The position numbers were made by a program, and so were the translations under genes. The notes under the pieces were generated by a model. That model was not told where the DNA came from, searched no databases, and worked only from the letters and a program-made list of their open reading frames with translations. 64,000 bases of DNA from Acetobacter orientalis (GTDB lineage: Bacteria; Pseudomonadota; Alphaproteobacteria; Acetobacterales; Acetobacteraceae): assembly GCF_000963965.1 (NCBI RefSeq), contig NZ_BAMX01000014.1, positions 204,875 through 268,874 of the forward strand. The letters run 5' to 3'. The first letter of the stretch is position 1. Every line of letters starts with the position of its first letter. Of the stretch, positions 37,943 to 46,008 are shown piece after piece.

Positions 37943-38644
37943 ATGGAAACGCGCAATGTTGGGCCGGTTTTAGAGTTGAACAAGGCCATTCCCTCTTTTG
38001 AAGAAAGCGGCCTGCCGCCCGTGCCGTTTAGTATGCGGCTTATGCCCGGAGAGTGCGCCGTGGTTGAGGCGCGCGATGCCTCTCGCGCTACTATTTTTGC
38101 CGACCTATGCTCTGGGCTGGTGCCGTTAAACGATGGTGCCGTAAAATTTATGGGGCTAGACTGGACAGAACTACACGACCGCGAGGTGAATGCTCTGCGC
38201 GGGCGTATTGGGCGCATTACCCGCCGCCCAAGCTGGACAGACTTTTTAGGCACCCACATGGGTATTATGCTCCAGCAACTGCACCACACCACGCGCGATG
38301 TGAATGATGTGGTGGCTGAGGCTTCTCGTTTAAGTGAGCAGTTTGGCCTGCCGGGTCTGCCGGTTTTGCGCCCGGCTATGCTCTCTGATGCTGATTTATT
38401 GCGGGCGTCCTGCGTTAGGGCGTTTATGGGCCGCCCGCACCTTTTGCTTCTGGAAGACCCGCTGGAAGCAAGTCCTGCTGATTTGGAAGACGCTTTTTTA
38501 AGCGCTATTACCACAGCACGGGACAAAGGGGCTGGGATTATCTGGCTGGTACGCAGTAATGCCGTAGGGCAAAGGTACTGGCAGGGTGTAACCAGCAGGT
38601 GGCGTCTTGCCGATGACGGGCTTGTAGCAGTACGGATGGGGTAA
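37943..38644 (+). CDS. MlaF-like ABC subunit with degenerate ATPase motifs
   Basis: A 233-residue protein in the MlaF position between mlaE and mlaD. The overall ABC layout can be followed (GECAVVEARDASRATIFADLC, LVPLNDGAVKFMGLDW, PHLLLLEDPLEA), but the catalytic residues are gone. The Walker A position reads ARDASRATI with no GxxGxGK. There is no Q-loop Gln. The signature LSGGQ is LSDAD (near 147). Walker B has the acidic pair reversed as LLLLEDP (near 166). The H-loop His is Arg (IIWLVRSN near 200). I infer a pseudo-ATPase, either structural or paired with an ATPase encoded elsewhere. The frame is intact and tightly packed (TAATG overlap with mlaD), so this is not recent decay. Confidence 0.8.
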   Translation: METRNVGPVLELNKAIPSFEESGLPPVPFSMRLMPGECAVVEARDASRATIFADLCSGLVPLNDGAVKFMGLDWTELHDREVNALRGRIGRITRRPSWTDFLGTHMGIMLQQLHHTTRDVNDVVAEASRLSEQFGLPGLPVLRPAMLSDADLLRASCVRAFMGRPHLLLLEDPLEASPADLEDAFLSAITTARDKGAGIIWLVRSNAVGQRYWQGVTSRWRLADDGLVAVRMG

Positions 38645-39594
38645 TGTTCCAGATCCGCTTACGACAAAAAGTAAAACCGCTAATCTCTCTTCGCTATGCT
38701 GATGAGTGGGTTGGCTTTCTTGTACTCCTTAGTCTGGTGCTGTTTGCTGGCGCCGTGATTGAGGCCGGTGTGCTGCGTGACTGGCTGACACCCCCTGCCA
38801 AACTAAGGGTTACACTGCCTTCTGGCGGTGTGGGCGGCCTAACCGTTGGGGGGGATGTGCAATTGCTTGGTGCACATGCAGGGACAATTCGCTCCATCAA
38901 GCTCAACCCATCGGGTGATATGTATGTGCTGGTTGACCTAGACCCGCAGGCCAAACCGTTTATCCGCAGAGACAGCACGGCGGTTATTCGTAAGCAGTTT
39001 ATTGTGGCAGGCTCTGCTTACCTAGACCTTAACCGGGGCCACGGTGACCCCATGGACTGGAGCTATGCAGTTATTAGCGCCACACCTGCGCCCAACCCGG
39101 CAGATATGATTACCGCAACCCTGAATGATATTCAGGCAGAAATTATGCCAGCCTTGGGCAATGCACGGCACATGATGGCCCAGCTTGATGCGACCATTAC
39201 AGACATGCACGCAGGCAAAGGCACCGTTGGGCAGCTTATGACCAATGATGAACTTATTCGCCAAGCGCAGTCTGCCGCTGTATCGCTTAATGCTGTAATA
39301 GACCGCCTAAAGCCGATAGAAGGCCAGATTGCGGCTATTATGAGCAAGACCGATGCGACCATGGGCAACATCAAGTCTGCATCGCATGACCTAAAAGGCG
39401 CCACACCGCACCTGCCTGCTATTGCCAGTAGCGTAGAAGCCAGCACGGCAGACCTGCCAGCCCTGTTGGCGCAGGCGCAAACAACCCTGTACGGGTTAGA
39501 AAAACTGACAGACCAGCTCAGGGGTATGTGGTTATTGGGTGGCCAAAAAGTAGAAAAGAAAAACCGCTTGGCACCCCGGCAGGTGCGGCCATGA
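38644..39594 (+). CDS. mlaD: MlaD/MCE-domain substrate-binding protein
   Basis: A 316-residue periplasmic lipid-binding subunit anchored by one N-terminal helix (VGFLVLLSLVLFAGAVIEAGVL, about residues 20-42). The MCE domain follows: LRVTLPSGGVGGLTVGGDVQLLGAHAGTIRSIKL near 57, VLVDLDPQAKPFIRRDSTAVIRKQFIVAGSAYLDL near 97. The C-terminal 150 residues are helical and coiled-coil-like (GKGTVGQLMTNDELIRQA, ALLAQAQTTLYGLEKLTDQL), typical of MCE proteins that form a hexamer or tube. The ATG overlaps the previous TAA by one base, and its own stop overlaps the next gene as ATGA. Confidence 0.92.
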   Translation: MFQIRLRQKVKPLISLRYADEWVGFLVLLSLVLFAGAVIEAGVLRDWLTPPAKLRVTLPSGGVGGLTVGGDVQLLGAHAGTIRSIKLNPSGDMYVLVDLDPQAKPFIRRDSTAVIRKQFIVAGSAYLDLNRGHGDPMDWSYAVISATPAPNPADMITATLNDIQAEIMPALGNARHMMAQLDATITDMHAGKGTVGQLMTNDELIRQAQSAAVSLNAVIDRLKPIEGQIAAIMSKTDATMGNIKSASHDLKGATPHLPAIASSVEASTADLPALLAQAQTTLYGLEKLTDQLRGMWLLGGQKVEKKNRLAPRQVRP

Positions 39595-40526
39595 AAAAAC
39601 ACGCAAAGCTCTTATTACTGCTTGCCCCCTTAGCCTTGGCCGGGTGCGGCGGCGGGCAGGAGGCCCCCACTGCACGAGATGATGCGCAGTGGGACCAAGC
39701 CATGACAGCAGGCACGGACTCGTTTGATCTTGGGCGGTATAGCGTTGCCATAAACCAGTACCGCCGGGCTGCAACCCTTGCTGTCTTGCGTGATGATGGG
39801 GCCGCGATAGCCGAAGCGGGCTATAATTTAGCAGTAGCCCAACTGGCAGCAGACCAACCACAAGCTGCCCTGCAAACGCTACAGGCTGCGCGGCAGGCGG
39901 CAAGTGCTAGGGGCAATAGCCAGGCAACCTCTTTCGACCTTGTGCAGGCTGCGGTGTTGTACCGCCTAAAGCAGCCACAGCAAGCAATACAGTATGCCCA
40001 ACACGCCTTAGCCGACCCAAGTGCCGAGGCACAAGGCCGGGCTGCCCTTGTTATGGGCCTTGCGGCTGATGAAGCGGGCAACCAAGCGGCTCTGCAACAG
40101 GCCAACAGTATTTTGCAGGGGTTAAACGGCAAGCTGTCACGCTCTTTACAGGCAGATAAAGCCGAAATTGCAGCGCGTTATGTGTTGGCCAGCAACCCTG
40201 CACAGGCTGCTACTCTGGCCGAGCAGGCCGCCACATTGCGGCGCGATGATGCAGCTTATAGCGATATGTCGCGTGCGTTGGCGTTGGCCGGTACAGCAGC
40301 CAGCCGCATGGGTGATAATAACCGCGCTACGGCCCTGTGGGCACGGGCAGCACAAAGTGCGGCAGTAGAGGCTGATAACGCAGCACAGGGCGATGCCGCA
40401 ACACTAGCCCATGGTGCCTTAAGCCGTGGCAACACGCACACGGCGTCTGAAGATGCACAACAATGGGGCGCTCAAGCTGGTACGGGTTTAGTGCTTAGGC
40501 CGTTTGCAACACCCAAAACACCTTAA
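39591..40526 (+). CDS. TPR-like lipoprotein of the Mla operon
   Basis: A 311-residue lipoprotein: leader MKKHAKLLLLLAPLALAGC with the lipid-anchored Cys19. The mature part is Ala/Gln-rich and made of helical repeats resembling TPRs (DLGRYSVAINQYRRAA near 50, AGYNLAVAQLAADQPQAALQTL near 75, LYRLKQPQQAIQYAQHAL near 120, MGDNNRATALWARAA near 245). It is the last gene of the operon and overlaps mlaD by 4 bases. It is probably an outer-membrane or periplasmic partner of the transporter. No MlaA or MlaC gene is present in this operon. Confidence 0.82.
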   Translation: MKKHAKLLLLLAPLALAGCGGGQEAPTARDDAQWDQAMTAGTDSFDLGRYSVAINQYRRAATLAVLRDDGAAIAEAGYNLAVAQLAADQPQAALQTLQAARQAASARGNSQATSFDLVQAAVLYRLKQPQQAIQYAQHALADPSAEAQGRAALVMGLAADEAGNQAALQQANSILQGLNGKLSRSLQADKAEIAARYVLASNPAQAATLAEQAATLRRDDAAYSDMSRALALAGTAASRMGDNNRATALWARAAQSAAVEADNAAQGDAATLAHGALSRGNTHTASEDAQQWGAQAGTGLVLRPFATPKTP

Positions 40527-40958
40527 GAGGCGTTTAGCTGGTTGGTGTGCCCTGAGTGTTTTAGGGGACTGTGTGTGCAGTATGAAGTGGCGGCTATAAG
40601 GGTAAAAATGTCTGTCTATTTTGTGCCTTAACGGGCCTAGTGCGTGATTGAAAAGCTTTCTAGGTGGGGCGGTGTAGCCTCAGCGCTTGCATACGCTGTT
40701 TTTCGCTCATGCGCCTGTGTTGTGGCGGTAAGCGGCCTATTAAACTACAAAAATATCAGTGATTTTCAGTCTTGGAAGGGTGTTTTAGGCATTAAAAATG
40801 AGTAGCTGATTTTGTGTTTTTGTAAGTCAGTAAGTAAACAGCTTTGCTTCCCACAATACTGCTTTATCGGGGCACAGATGTGGGCCTTGCAGGTTTAAGG
40901 CAGTAGGTGGGGCTGGCCCGATAGGTTTTTAAAACAGTCTTTATAGAGTGTGCCATTT
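40527..40958. other. Intergenic stretch between convergent operons, no gene seen
   Basis: About 430 bases. Only short frames occur (a 6-codon MSVYFVP is an example). It is somewhat AT-rich around 40740-40840. I see no tRNA, strong hairpin or repeat. Confidence 0.5.
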
Positions 40959-42425
40959 TTAGGGAGTGGCGGGGGGCTGTATTGGCCAGTCTGCGCGGGC
41001 CAAGGCGCGTGGGGCTGCCCATGCCATGCAGGCTGCAAACGGTATGGCTGAGAGGGTAAGCGCATAAAACCACAAGGGTGGTTGGGTTTTACTGAGCATT
41101 ATAAGAAATGCGCTTTGAAGCCCCACAAAGGAGCCAAGTAAATTTAGGACTGTGATAAAAATAGTCTGGCTTTTTTTGAAGAGAAGAATGCCCAAGCTGG
41201 GTAAATAACTTACCCCTATTACGGTGCTAAAAAGACAAAGTGCCGTAAGAGGCAAGCGATGCCACGGTAAATTAGAGAGAAAAACACCTAAAGGGGCACA
41301 GGTGAGTGTTACCATGCACGCCAGTTGTACGGTGCGTTTAGCATGGGTGGTATAGAGTGCCACAGCAAAGTTATAACGGGTGCCGTAGCCAGCAAGGTTG
41401 AGCATAAAAGGCCAGTCTGCTCTGGCGAGTAACCATGTTGAAAGCCCACTACTAAAAATCATGCAGAGCATAACTGGGGCAGAGCGTAAGCCCATTTTTA
41501 AGTGTGGCCATGTGGGTAAGGCTCCTTGCGTAAAGATGCCCATAAAAACTGTCAGTATAATAAACCCAATAAGCAGAACAGCAGCGCTAAGTGCAAACCC
41601 AACAGGCCCCGGTGTGGCCATGGTGTTGGGCATGACAGGCTGACGCAGCCAAGCAAATTGCCACAAAAGCAAAGTGCTTATACGCGTGCTGGTGCTGGTG
41701 CTGGTGCTGGTGCTGGTGCTGGTGCTGGTATTGGTATTAGTGCGCTTGGCATACGGCAAAATTTTGGGGTTATCTTGCTTTACTGGTGTGTATGCACTTT
41801 GCGCAGTGGCTGGGGTGGCGGGCCTGTGGTGGAGTTCAATAAGTGTAAAAATTAGGCTTATACCAATTAAGCCGAGTGCAACATACCAAGGGGCAGAGAG
41901 TACAGCCTCTTGCGCGCCGGGAAACATAAATGCTGCAAAAATAAAAAACATAAGCAGCACACGTAAAAGTCGCATGGGTTTGCGGAGTTGTTTGGGGCCA
42001 ACCATGTCTCCATTTACGCTTAGGGCGGCACATAGGCTTTCTTGTGCCAGCACATTGAGTGGCGGGGCACCGATAAGCACTAATGGCAGGGCCAAGAGTA
42101 AAAGAGCACTGGCCAATACGTAATGCACGGCGTGGTATTCAGCATCGATCATGCCAGCGGTCATGCTGGCAAGGGGGCTGCGTACCTGCCGCCAGTAATG
42201 GCAGGCAATACTTGTAAGCAGGGCCTGCAAACTGAGCCACCACCATACACCTAGCTGGGGTGGTAGTTTGAAAGGCCCAGCATGCTGGGCGGCTGGTGTG
42301 TGCTCAAAATAGGTGGCCAGAATGCACACACCGACAAAGAGCAGACCCGTAAAAAAGGTAGGGTTTTCTCGTGTAAACACGGGAGAGGCGTATAGCCGTA
42401 AAGCGTGCAGGGTTTTACGGCTCAT
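40959..42425 (-). CDS. ABC exporter membrane subunit with Thr-Ser repeat linker
   Basis: A 488-residue polytopic membrane protein with about 10-12 helices, first helix TGLLFVGVCILATYF. It is translationally coupled (ATGA) to the ATPase gene upstream, so it is most likely the permease. No named family is recognised. A cytoplasmic or periplasmic linker at about residues 228-250 reads TNTNTSTSTS..., encoded by a tandem hexanucleotide array (41688-41729). The linker joins two roughly equal membrane halves. The cargo is unknown. Confidence 0.72.
   Translation of the reverse strand: MSRKTLHALRLYASPVFTRENPTFFTGLLFVGVCILATYFEHTPAAQHAGPFKLPPQLGVWWWLSLQALLTSIACHYWRQVRSPLASMTAGMIDAEYHAVHYVLASALLLLALPLVLIGAPPLNVLAQESLCAALSVNGDMVGPKQLRKPMRLLRVLLMFFIFAAFMFPGAQEAVLSAPWYVALGLIGISLIFTLIELHHRPATPATAQSAYTPVKQDNPKILPYAKRTNTNTSTSTSTSTSTSTSTRISTLLLWQFAWLRQPVMPNTMATPGPVGFALSAAVLLIGFIILTVFMGIFTQGALPTWPHLKMGLRSAPVMLCMIFSSGLSTWLLARADWPFMLNLAGYGTRYNFAVALYTTHAKRTVQLACMVTLTCAPLGVFLSNLPWHRLPLTALCLFSTVIGVSYLPSLGILLFKKSQTIFITVLNLLGSFVGLQSAFLIMLSKTQPPLWFYALTLSAIPFAACMAWAAPRALARADWPIQPPATP
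41688..41729 (-). repeat. Hexanucleotide microsatellite, 7 x GCTGGT, inside the ABC permease gene
   Basis: Seven exact copies of GCTGGT (plus strand) are followed by two diverged units (ATTGGT, ATTAGT) to 41741. On the coding strand each unit is ACCAGC, Thr-Ser. Copy-number change would lengthen or shorten the linker by two residues without breaking the frame. Confidence 0.95.
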
Positions 42426-43270
42426 TTTGACAGAGCCAGAAACAGGTTTTCAATATCTGGCATGCTGGCGGTTATGCCTGCTTGTGCCGCATTTTCTGTT
42501 AACGCAGTGTGCCAGCCAGATACCCATATGCCGCCATTTAAGCCGGGAGCCAGAGGTATTAAGCCCCAGTCTGTGGGGGGGGCTGCAGAAAGTAGGCGAA
42601 TATGCTCATGCAGCATGGTATGGGAGAGTGTAAGTTTAATATGCCCTTTTTGCATAATAATGAACTGGTCACATATTTTCTCAAGGTCGGAGATGATGTG
42701 TGACGAAATGAGCACCGTTGCCCCATGTGCGCGGGCATAGTCTGGTAGCAGTTGCATAAAGTCGTAACGGGCTTGGGGGTCTAGGCTGGCCACGGGTTCG
42801 TCTAGCACAATAAGGTCTGGGCAAAAGCGCAGGGCCAGCACAATGGCAAGGCGTTGGCGCTCTCCACCAGAGAGAGATTTAACGCGGGCTTGGGGGTCTA
42901 GGTCTGCCCATTGTAGCCAGCGGTTATCTTGTGGGGTGTTGGCCGCGCGGTAGCCTGCAAGGTAGGTGAGCAACTCACCCACTTTAAACCATGTTAGGCC
43001 TGTCATGGTTTGGGGCACAAAGCCAATGCGGTTGCGGGTTTGGGGGGTAAGACTGTTTATGTCTTCACCAAAAAGGTGAATATGCCCTGTATCGGCTGAA
43101 AGAAAGCCTAATAGGCACCCAATAAGGGTTGTTTTGCCTGCACCATTGGGGCCAAGCAGGGCTGCAATTTCTCCGGCCTGTAAGGTAAGGCTAACAGCAT
43201 TAAGCGCCTGTTTGGCACCATACTGTTTGACAAGCCCCTGAATGGTACAGGGGGGCACAGGCTCTACCAC
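42422..43270 (-). CDS. ABC transporter ATP-binding protein
   Basis: A 282-residue ATPase of an exporter-type ABC system, all motifs intact: Walker A LLGPNGAGKTTLIG near residue 38, Q-loop FVPQ near 84, signature SLSGGERQRLAI near 132, Walker B LIVLDEPVASLDPQ near 153 and the H-loop ISSHIISDLE near 188. The C-terminal 70 residues are variable and may sense substrate. It overlaps the permease gene by 4 bases. It contrasts with the degenerate MlaF-like subunit 4 kb upstream. Resembles ATPases of two-gene CcmA/NatA-like exporters; the substrate is unknown. Confidence 0.93.
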   Translation of the reverse strand: MVEPVPPCTIQGLVKQYGAKQALNAVSLTLQAGEIAALLGPNGAGKTTLIGCLLGFLSADTGHIHLFGEDINSLTPQTRNRIGFVPQTMTGLTWFKVGELLTYLAGYRAANTPQDNRWLQWADLDPQARVKSLSGGERQRLAIVLALRFCPDLIVLDEPVASLDPQARYDFMQLLPDYARAHGATVLISSHIISDLEKICDQFIIMQKGHIKLTLSHTMLHEHIRLLSAAPPTDWGLIPLAPGLNGGIWVSGWHTALTENAAQAGITASMPDIENLFLALSK

Positions 43271-43446
43271 GCGTAGGCTCTCTTTCGTTTGTCAGTAAAC
43301 GCTCAACATTTGCGTGTTAGACTATGCCCTTAAGAATGCAGCCGGGTAAACGCCCAAGATGGTGTTTTTTGCGGGCTTTAAGGGCTGGTTTTCTAATTGT
43401 GGCCTAATATAATAAGCACGTCATAATCCTGTAATTTTTTAAGACT

Positions 43447-44802
43447 TTATAAGCCCTTGTGCGGCTGTTGGTATACGCAGTGGCCGTTAACCCATGTGGC
43501 TTCTATGCAGCGGTCGTCTCCCAAGATCATGAGGGCAAACAGGGCGTCTGCAATGCTTTGGCTGCGCTGGGTACGCTGCGCCAAAAGCGGGGTGGCTTTT
43601 GGGTTGAGAACGCATAGATCGGCCTCCATACCAACGGCAAGCGTGCCTATTTTATGGCTGAGGTGCAAACTTTGTGCAGCCCCTGCGGTGGCAAGCCAAA
43701 AGGCCTGAAGAGCATGGAGCTTTGGCCCACCTGTTAGTGCAGAAACCTTGTAGGCCTCACCCATTGTGGCAAGGAGAGACAAACTGGTACCTGCCCCTAC
43801 ATCTGTGCCCAAACCAACATGCACGGGGCGGTGGGGGGCTTTGGCGTCAAACAGTTTAAACAGCCCACTACCTAAAAACAGGTTAGACGTAGGGCAATGG
43901 GCTAACATGCAGCCTGTTGTGTGGCAGTGTTGAAAGTCTTGTTCGTGTAAATGAATGCCGTGGCCAAAAAGTGCCCGTGGGCCAACGAGCCCCGCTTTGT
44001 CGTACACATCAAGGTAGGAACTGGCGTTAGGAAAAAGCCTTTTAACCTCTGCACATTCCTGCTGTGTTTCAGACAGGTGGGTTTGCATAAACAAGCCCGG
44101 TTGGCTGTTAAAGAGCGTACCTGCTAGTTCAAGTTGTTCTGGCGTGCTGGTAAGCGCAAAGCGTGGGGTTACAGCATAAAGTTGCCGCCCGTTACCGTGC
44201 CAGCGTGCAATAAGTGCGGCTGAATCAGCATAACCTTGCTGGGCTGTGTCTTGTAGGGCAGTTGGCGCGTTACGATCCATCAGCACTTTGCCTGCAATCA
44301 TGCGGGTGCCAAGGCGGGCTGATTCTTCAAAAAAAGCATCAACGGAGTGTGAGTGTACGGTGCAATAGACAGCCGCCGTTGTGGTGCCGTTGTGCAAAAG
44401 CTCAGTTAAAAAGGCCTTAGCTGTGGCTGAGGCAAAGGTTTTATCTGCAAAGCGGCTTTCAGCGGGAAACACATAGTGTTGGAGCCACGCCAGTAACTCA
44501 TCCCCCCATGAGGCAATAACGGGCAGTTGGGGGTAATGCACGTGGGTGTCTATAAAACCCGCGCTTATAAGGCTGTCTGGGTAGTGGGTTACAGGGCAGT
44601 TTGCGGGCAAAAACTGGTGCGTTTGTGTGTAGGGCCCACAGTGCGTAATTTTACCATTTTGCATGATAAGCAAACCATCTTCCTCAACCCACAGTGCTTC
44701 TTCTGGCGGGCAGGTGAAAGGGTTGCCCTTGAAAGAGAGAAGGCAACCACGGAGTGCTATTGTGGGGGGGGGTATGGGGCATAGGGGTGTCCGGTTAAGC
44801 AA
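43447..44802 (-). CDS. guaD: Guanine deaminase
   Basis: Hydrolyses guanine to xanthine and ammonia in purine salvage or catabolism. The 451-residue amidohydrolase shows the metal motif GFIDTHVHYPQ near residue 83, YVFPAESRF near 110, NGTTTAAVYCTVHSHSVDAFFE near 137, MDRN near 173, VTPRFALTSTPEQLE near 212, MQTHLSETQQEC near 240, GHGIHL near 275 and GLGTDVGAG near 325. All metal-binding His and Asp are present. The only usable start is TTG 44802, which lacks a ribosome site; the exact N-terminus is unsure. Confidence 0.93.
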   Translation of the reverse strand: MLNRTPLCPIPPPTIALRGCLLSFKGNPFTCPPEEALWVEEDGLLIMQNGKITHCGPYTQTHQFLPANCPVTHYPDSLISAGFIDTHVHYPQLPVIASWGDELLAWLQHYVFPAESRFADKTFASATAKAFLTELLHNGTTTAAVYCTVHSHSVDAFFEESARLGTRMIAGKVLMDRNAPTALQDTAQQGYADSAALIARWHGNGRQLYAVTPRFALTSTPEQLELAGTLFNSQPGLFMQTHLSETQQECAEVKRLFPNASSYLDVYDKAGLVGPRALFGHGIHLHEQDFQHCHTTGCMLAHCPTSNLFLGSGLFKLFDAKAPHRPVHVGLGTDVGAGTSLSLLATMGEAYKVSALTGGPKLHALQAFWLATAGAAQSLHLSHKIGTLAVGMEADLCVLNPKATPLLAQRTQRSQSIADALFALMILGDDRCIEATWVNGHCVYQQPHKGL

Positions 44803-44964
44803 AAAGGCAAGAGGTATTCAGCCAAATGTTACAGGGCTTTGCGCAACCGTTCCATGCAGGAATAAAGGCTTTGCAACACAAAAGAGCAGTGTATCAGCAA
44901 ACAGGGTTAAAGGCTGGCAGGGGCACAGAGGCTTTATGCGCCAGTAAGTAAAAGGGCAGGGCGT

Positions 44965-46008
44965 ATGAAAAGCTTATGGCAACGCATGAAGGAACAACGC
45001 ACAGCCCGGCGCATTGCCAAATATACTCCCTTGGGGGAGGAGCCACAGGCCCCCGACCAGCCTGCGCCTAAAAAGGCGGCTGGTGGTGCCCCCCCTAAAA
45101 GCCCCAACAAACTGCATTTAACCACTAAAGACGCCATGCGCCGCTTTAAAGCGCACGCCATGATGGAAGAAAAAAGCCATGATGAAGTGGTGCGTGTGGG
45201 CCTGCGCGATAGTTTTTGGACAGATTTTTACCACCATGCCCTAACCGCAAGCTGGGGTACCTTTGCCTGCTTTGCGTTTATTTTTTACATTGCGGTTAAC
45301 CTGTTTTTTGCCCTGCTTTACTGGGTAAAGCCCGAGCAGGTAACAGCAGATGGCCAGCATACGTTGCTGTCTTTGTTCTTTTTTAGTGTGCAAACTCTCT
45401 CAACCGTTGGGTATGGGGGCATGGCCCCTGTGGGGCTGTATGCCCACACCATTGTGTCGTTTGAGGTGCTGGTTGGTATGATGATAAATGCGCTTTCAAC
45501 CGGTGTGGTGTTTGCGCGTTTTGCCCGGCCTAGAGCGCGTATTTTATTTAGCAATACAGCAGTTATTAGTAACGAAAATGGCGTGCCAGCTTTGTGCATT
45601 CGTATAGCTAACATGCGCATGAGCGTTATTTTGTCTCTTGATGTTGAGGTGGCGCTCTCTCGCTTGGTGATGAGCGAAAACGGGCACCTTGTTAGGCAAT
45701 TTGACCAGTTGGCTTTGGTGCAATCGCATTTTCCCGTACTGCGTTTTGCGTTTGTTATGGCGCACGTTATTGGGCCAGAAAGCCCTTTGCACGGTAAAAC
45801 CGTGGCTGAATTAGAACACGAAGGGGCCGAAATTGTTGTGACCGTAACCGGCACAGACGAAGCCTTGGGCCAAACCGTTTTTGCCCGCACAGCCTACCGC
45901 TTTACCCATGTGCGCCATAACCATAGGTTTGTAGATATTGTGCTTTCGCGCCCAGATGGGCGTATTGCGGTCGATTACACGCGCTTTCATGACATTGAAG
46001 AACATTAA
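44965..46008 (+). CDS. KirBac-type inward-rectifier potassium channel
   Basis: A 347-residue two-helix K+ channel. It has a hydrophilic N-terminus with a Pro/Ala/Lys stretch, a slide helix (DFYHHALTASWGTF), TM1 (FACFAFIFYIAVNLFFALLYW, about 95-115) and the pore with selectivity filter TLSTVGYGGMAP (near 145-156). TM2 follows (FEVLVGMMINALSTGVVFARFARP), then the immunoglobulin-like cytoplasmic domain (ILFSNTAVISNENGVPALCIRIAN). These are family marks of prokaryotic Kir channels. AGGGCAGGG precedes the start. Its TAA overlaps the stop of the convergent FUSC gene (TTAA shared). Confidence 0.94.
   Translation: MKSLWQRMKEQRTARRIAKYTPLGEEPQAPDQPAPKKAAGGAPPKSPNKLHLTTKDAMRRFKAHAMMEEKSHDEVVRVGLRDSFWTDFYHHALTASWGTFACFAFIFYIAVNLFFALLYWVKPEQVTADGQHTLLSLFFFSVQTLSTVGYGGMAPVGLYAHTIVSFEVLVGMMINALSTGVVFARFARPRARILFSNTAVISNENGVPALCIRIANMRMSVILSLDVEVALSRLVMSENGHLVRQFDQLALVQSHFPVLRFAFVMAHVIGPESPLHGKTVAELEHEGAEIVVTVTGTDEALGQTVFARTAYRFTHVRHNHRFVDIVLSRPDGRIAVDYTRFHDIEEH

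Noticed and set aside
37943..38644. The MlaF-like gene as a frameshifted pseudogene
   Set aside because: The frame is open for the whole expected length with overlapping neighbours and coherent hydrophobic core; only catalytic residues are lost.
40527..40958. A hidden small gene or RNA in this gap
   Set aside because: Only very short frames without ribosome sites and no stable hairpin could be seen.
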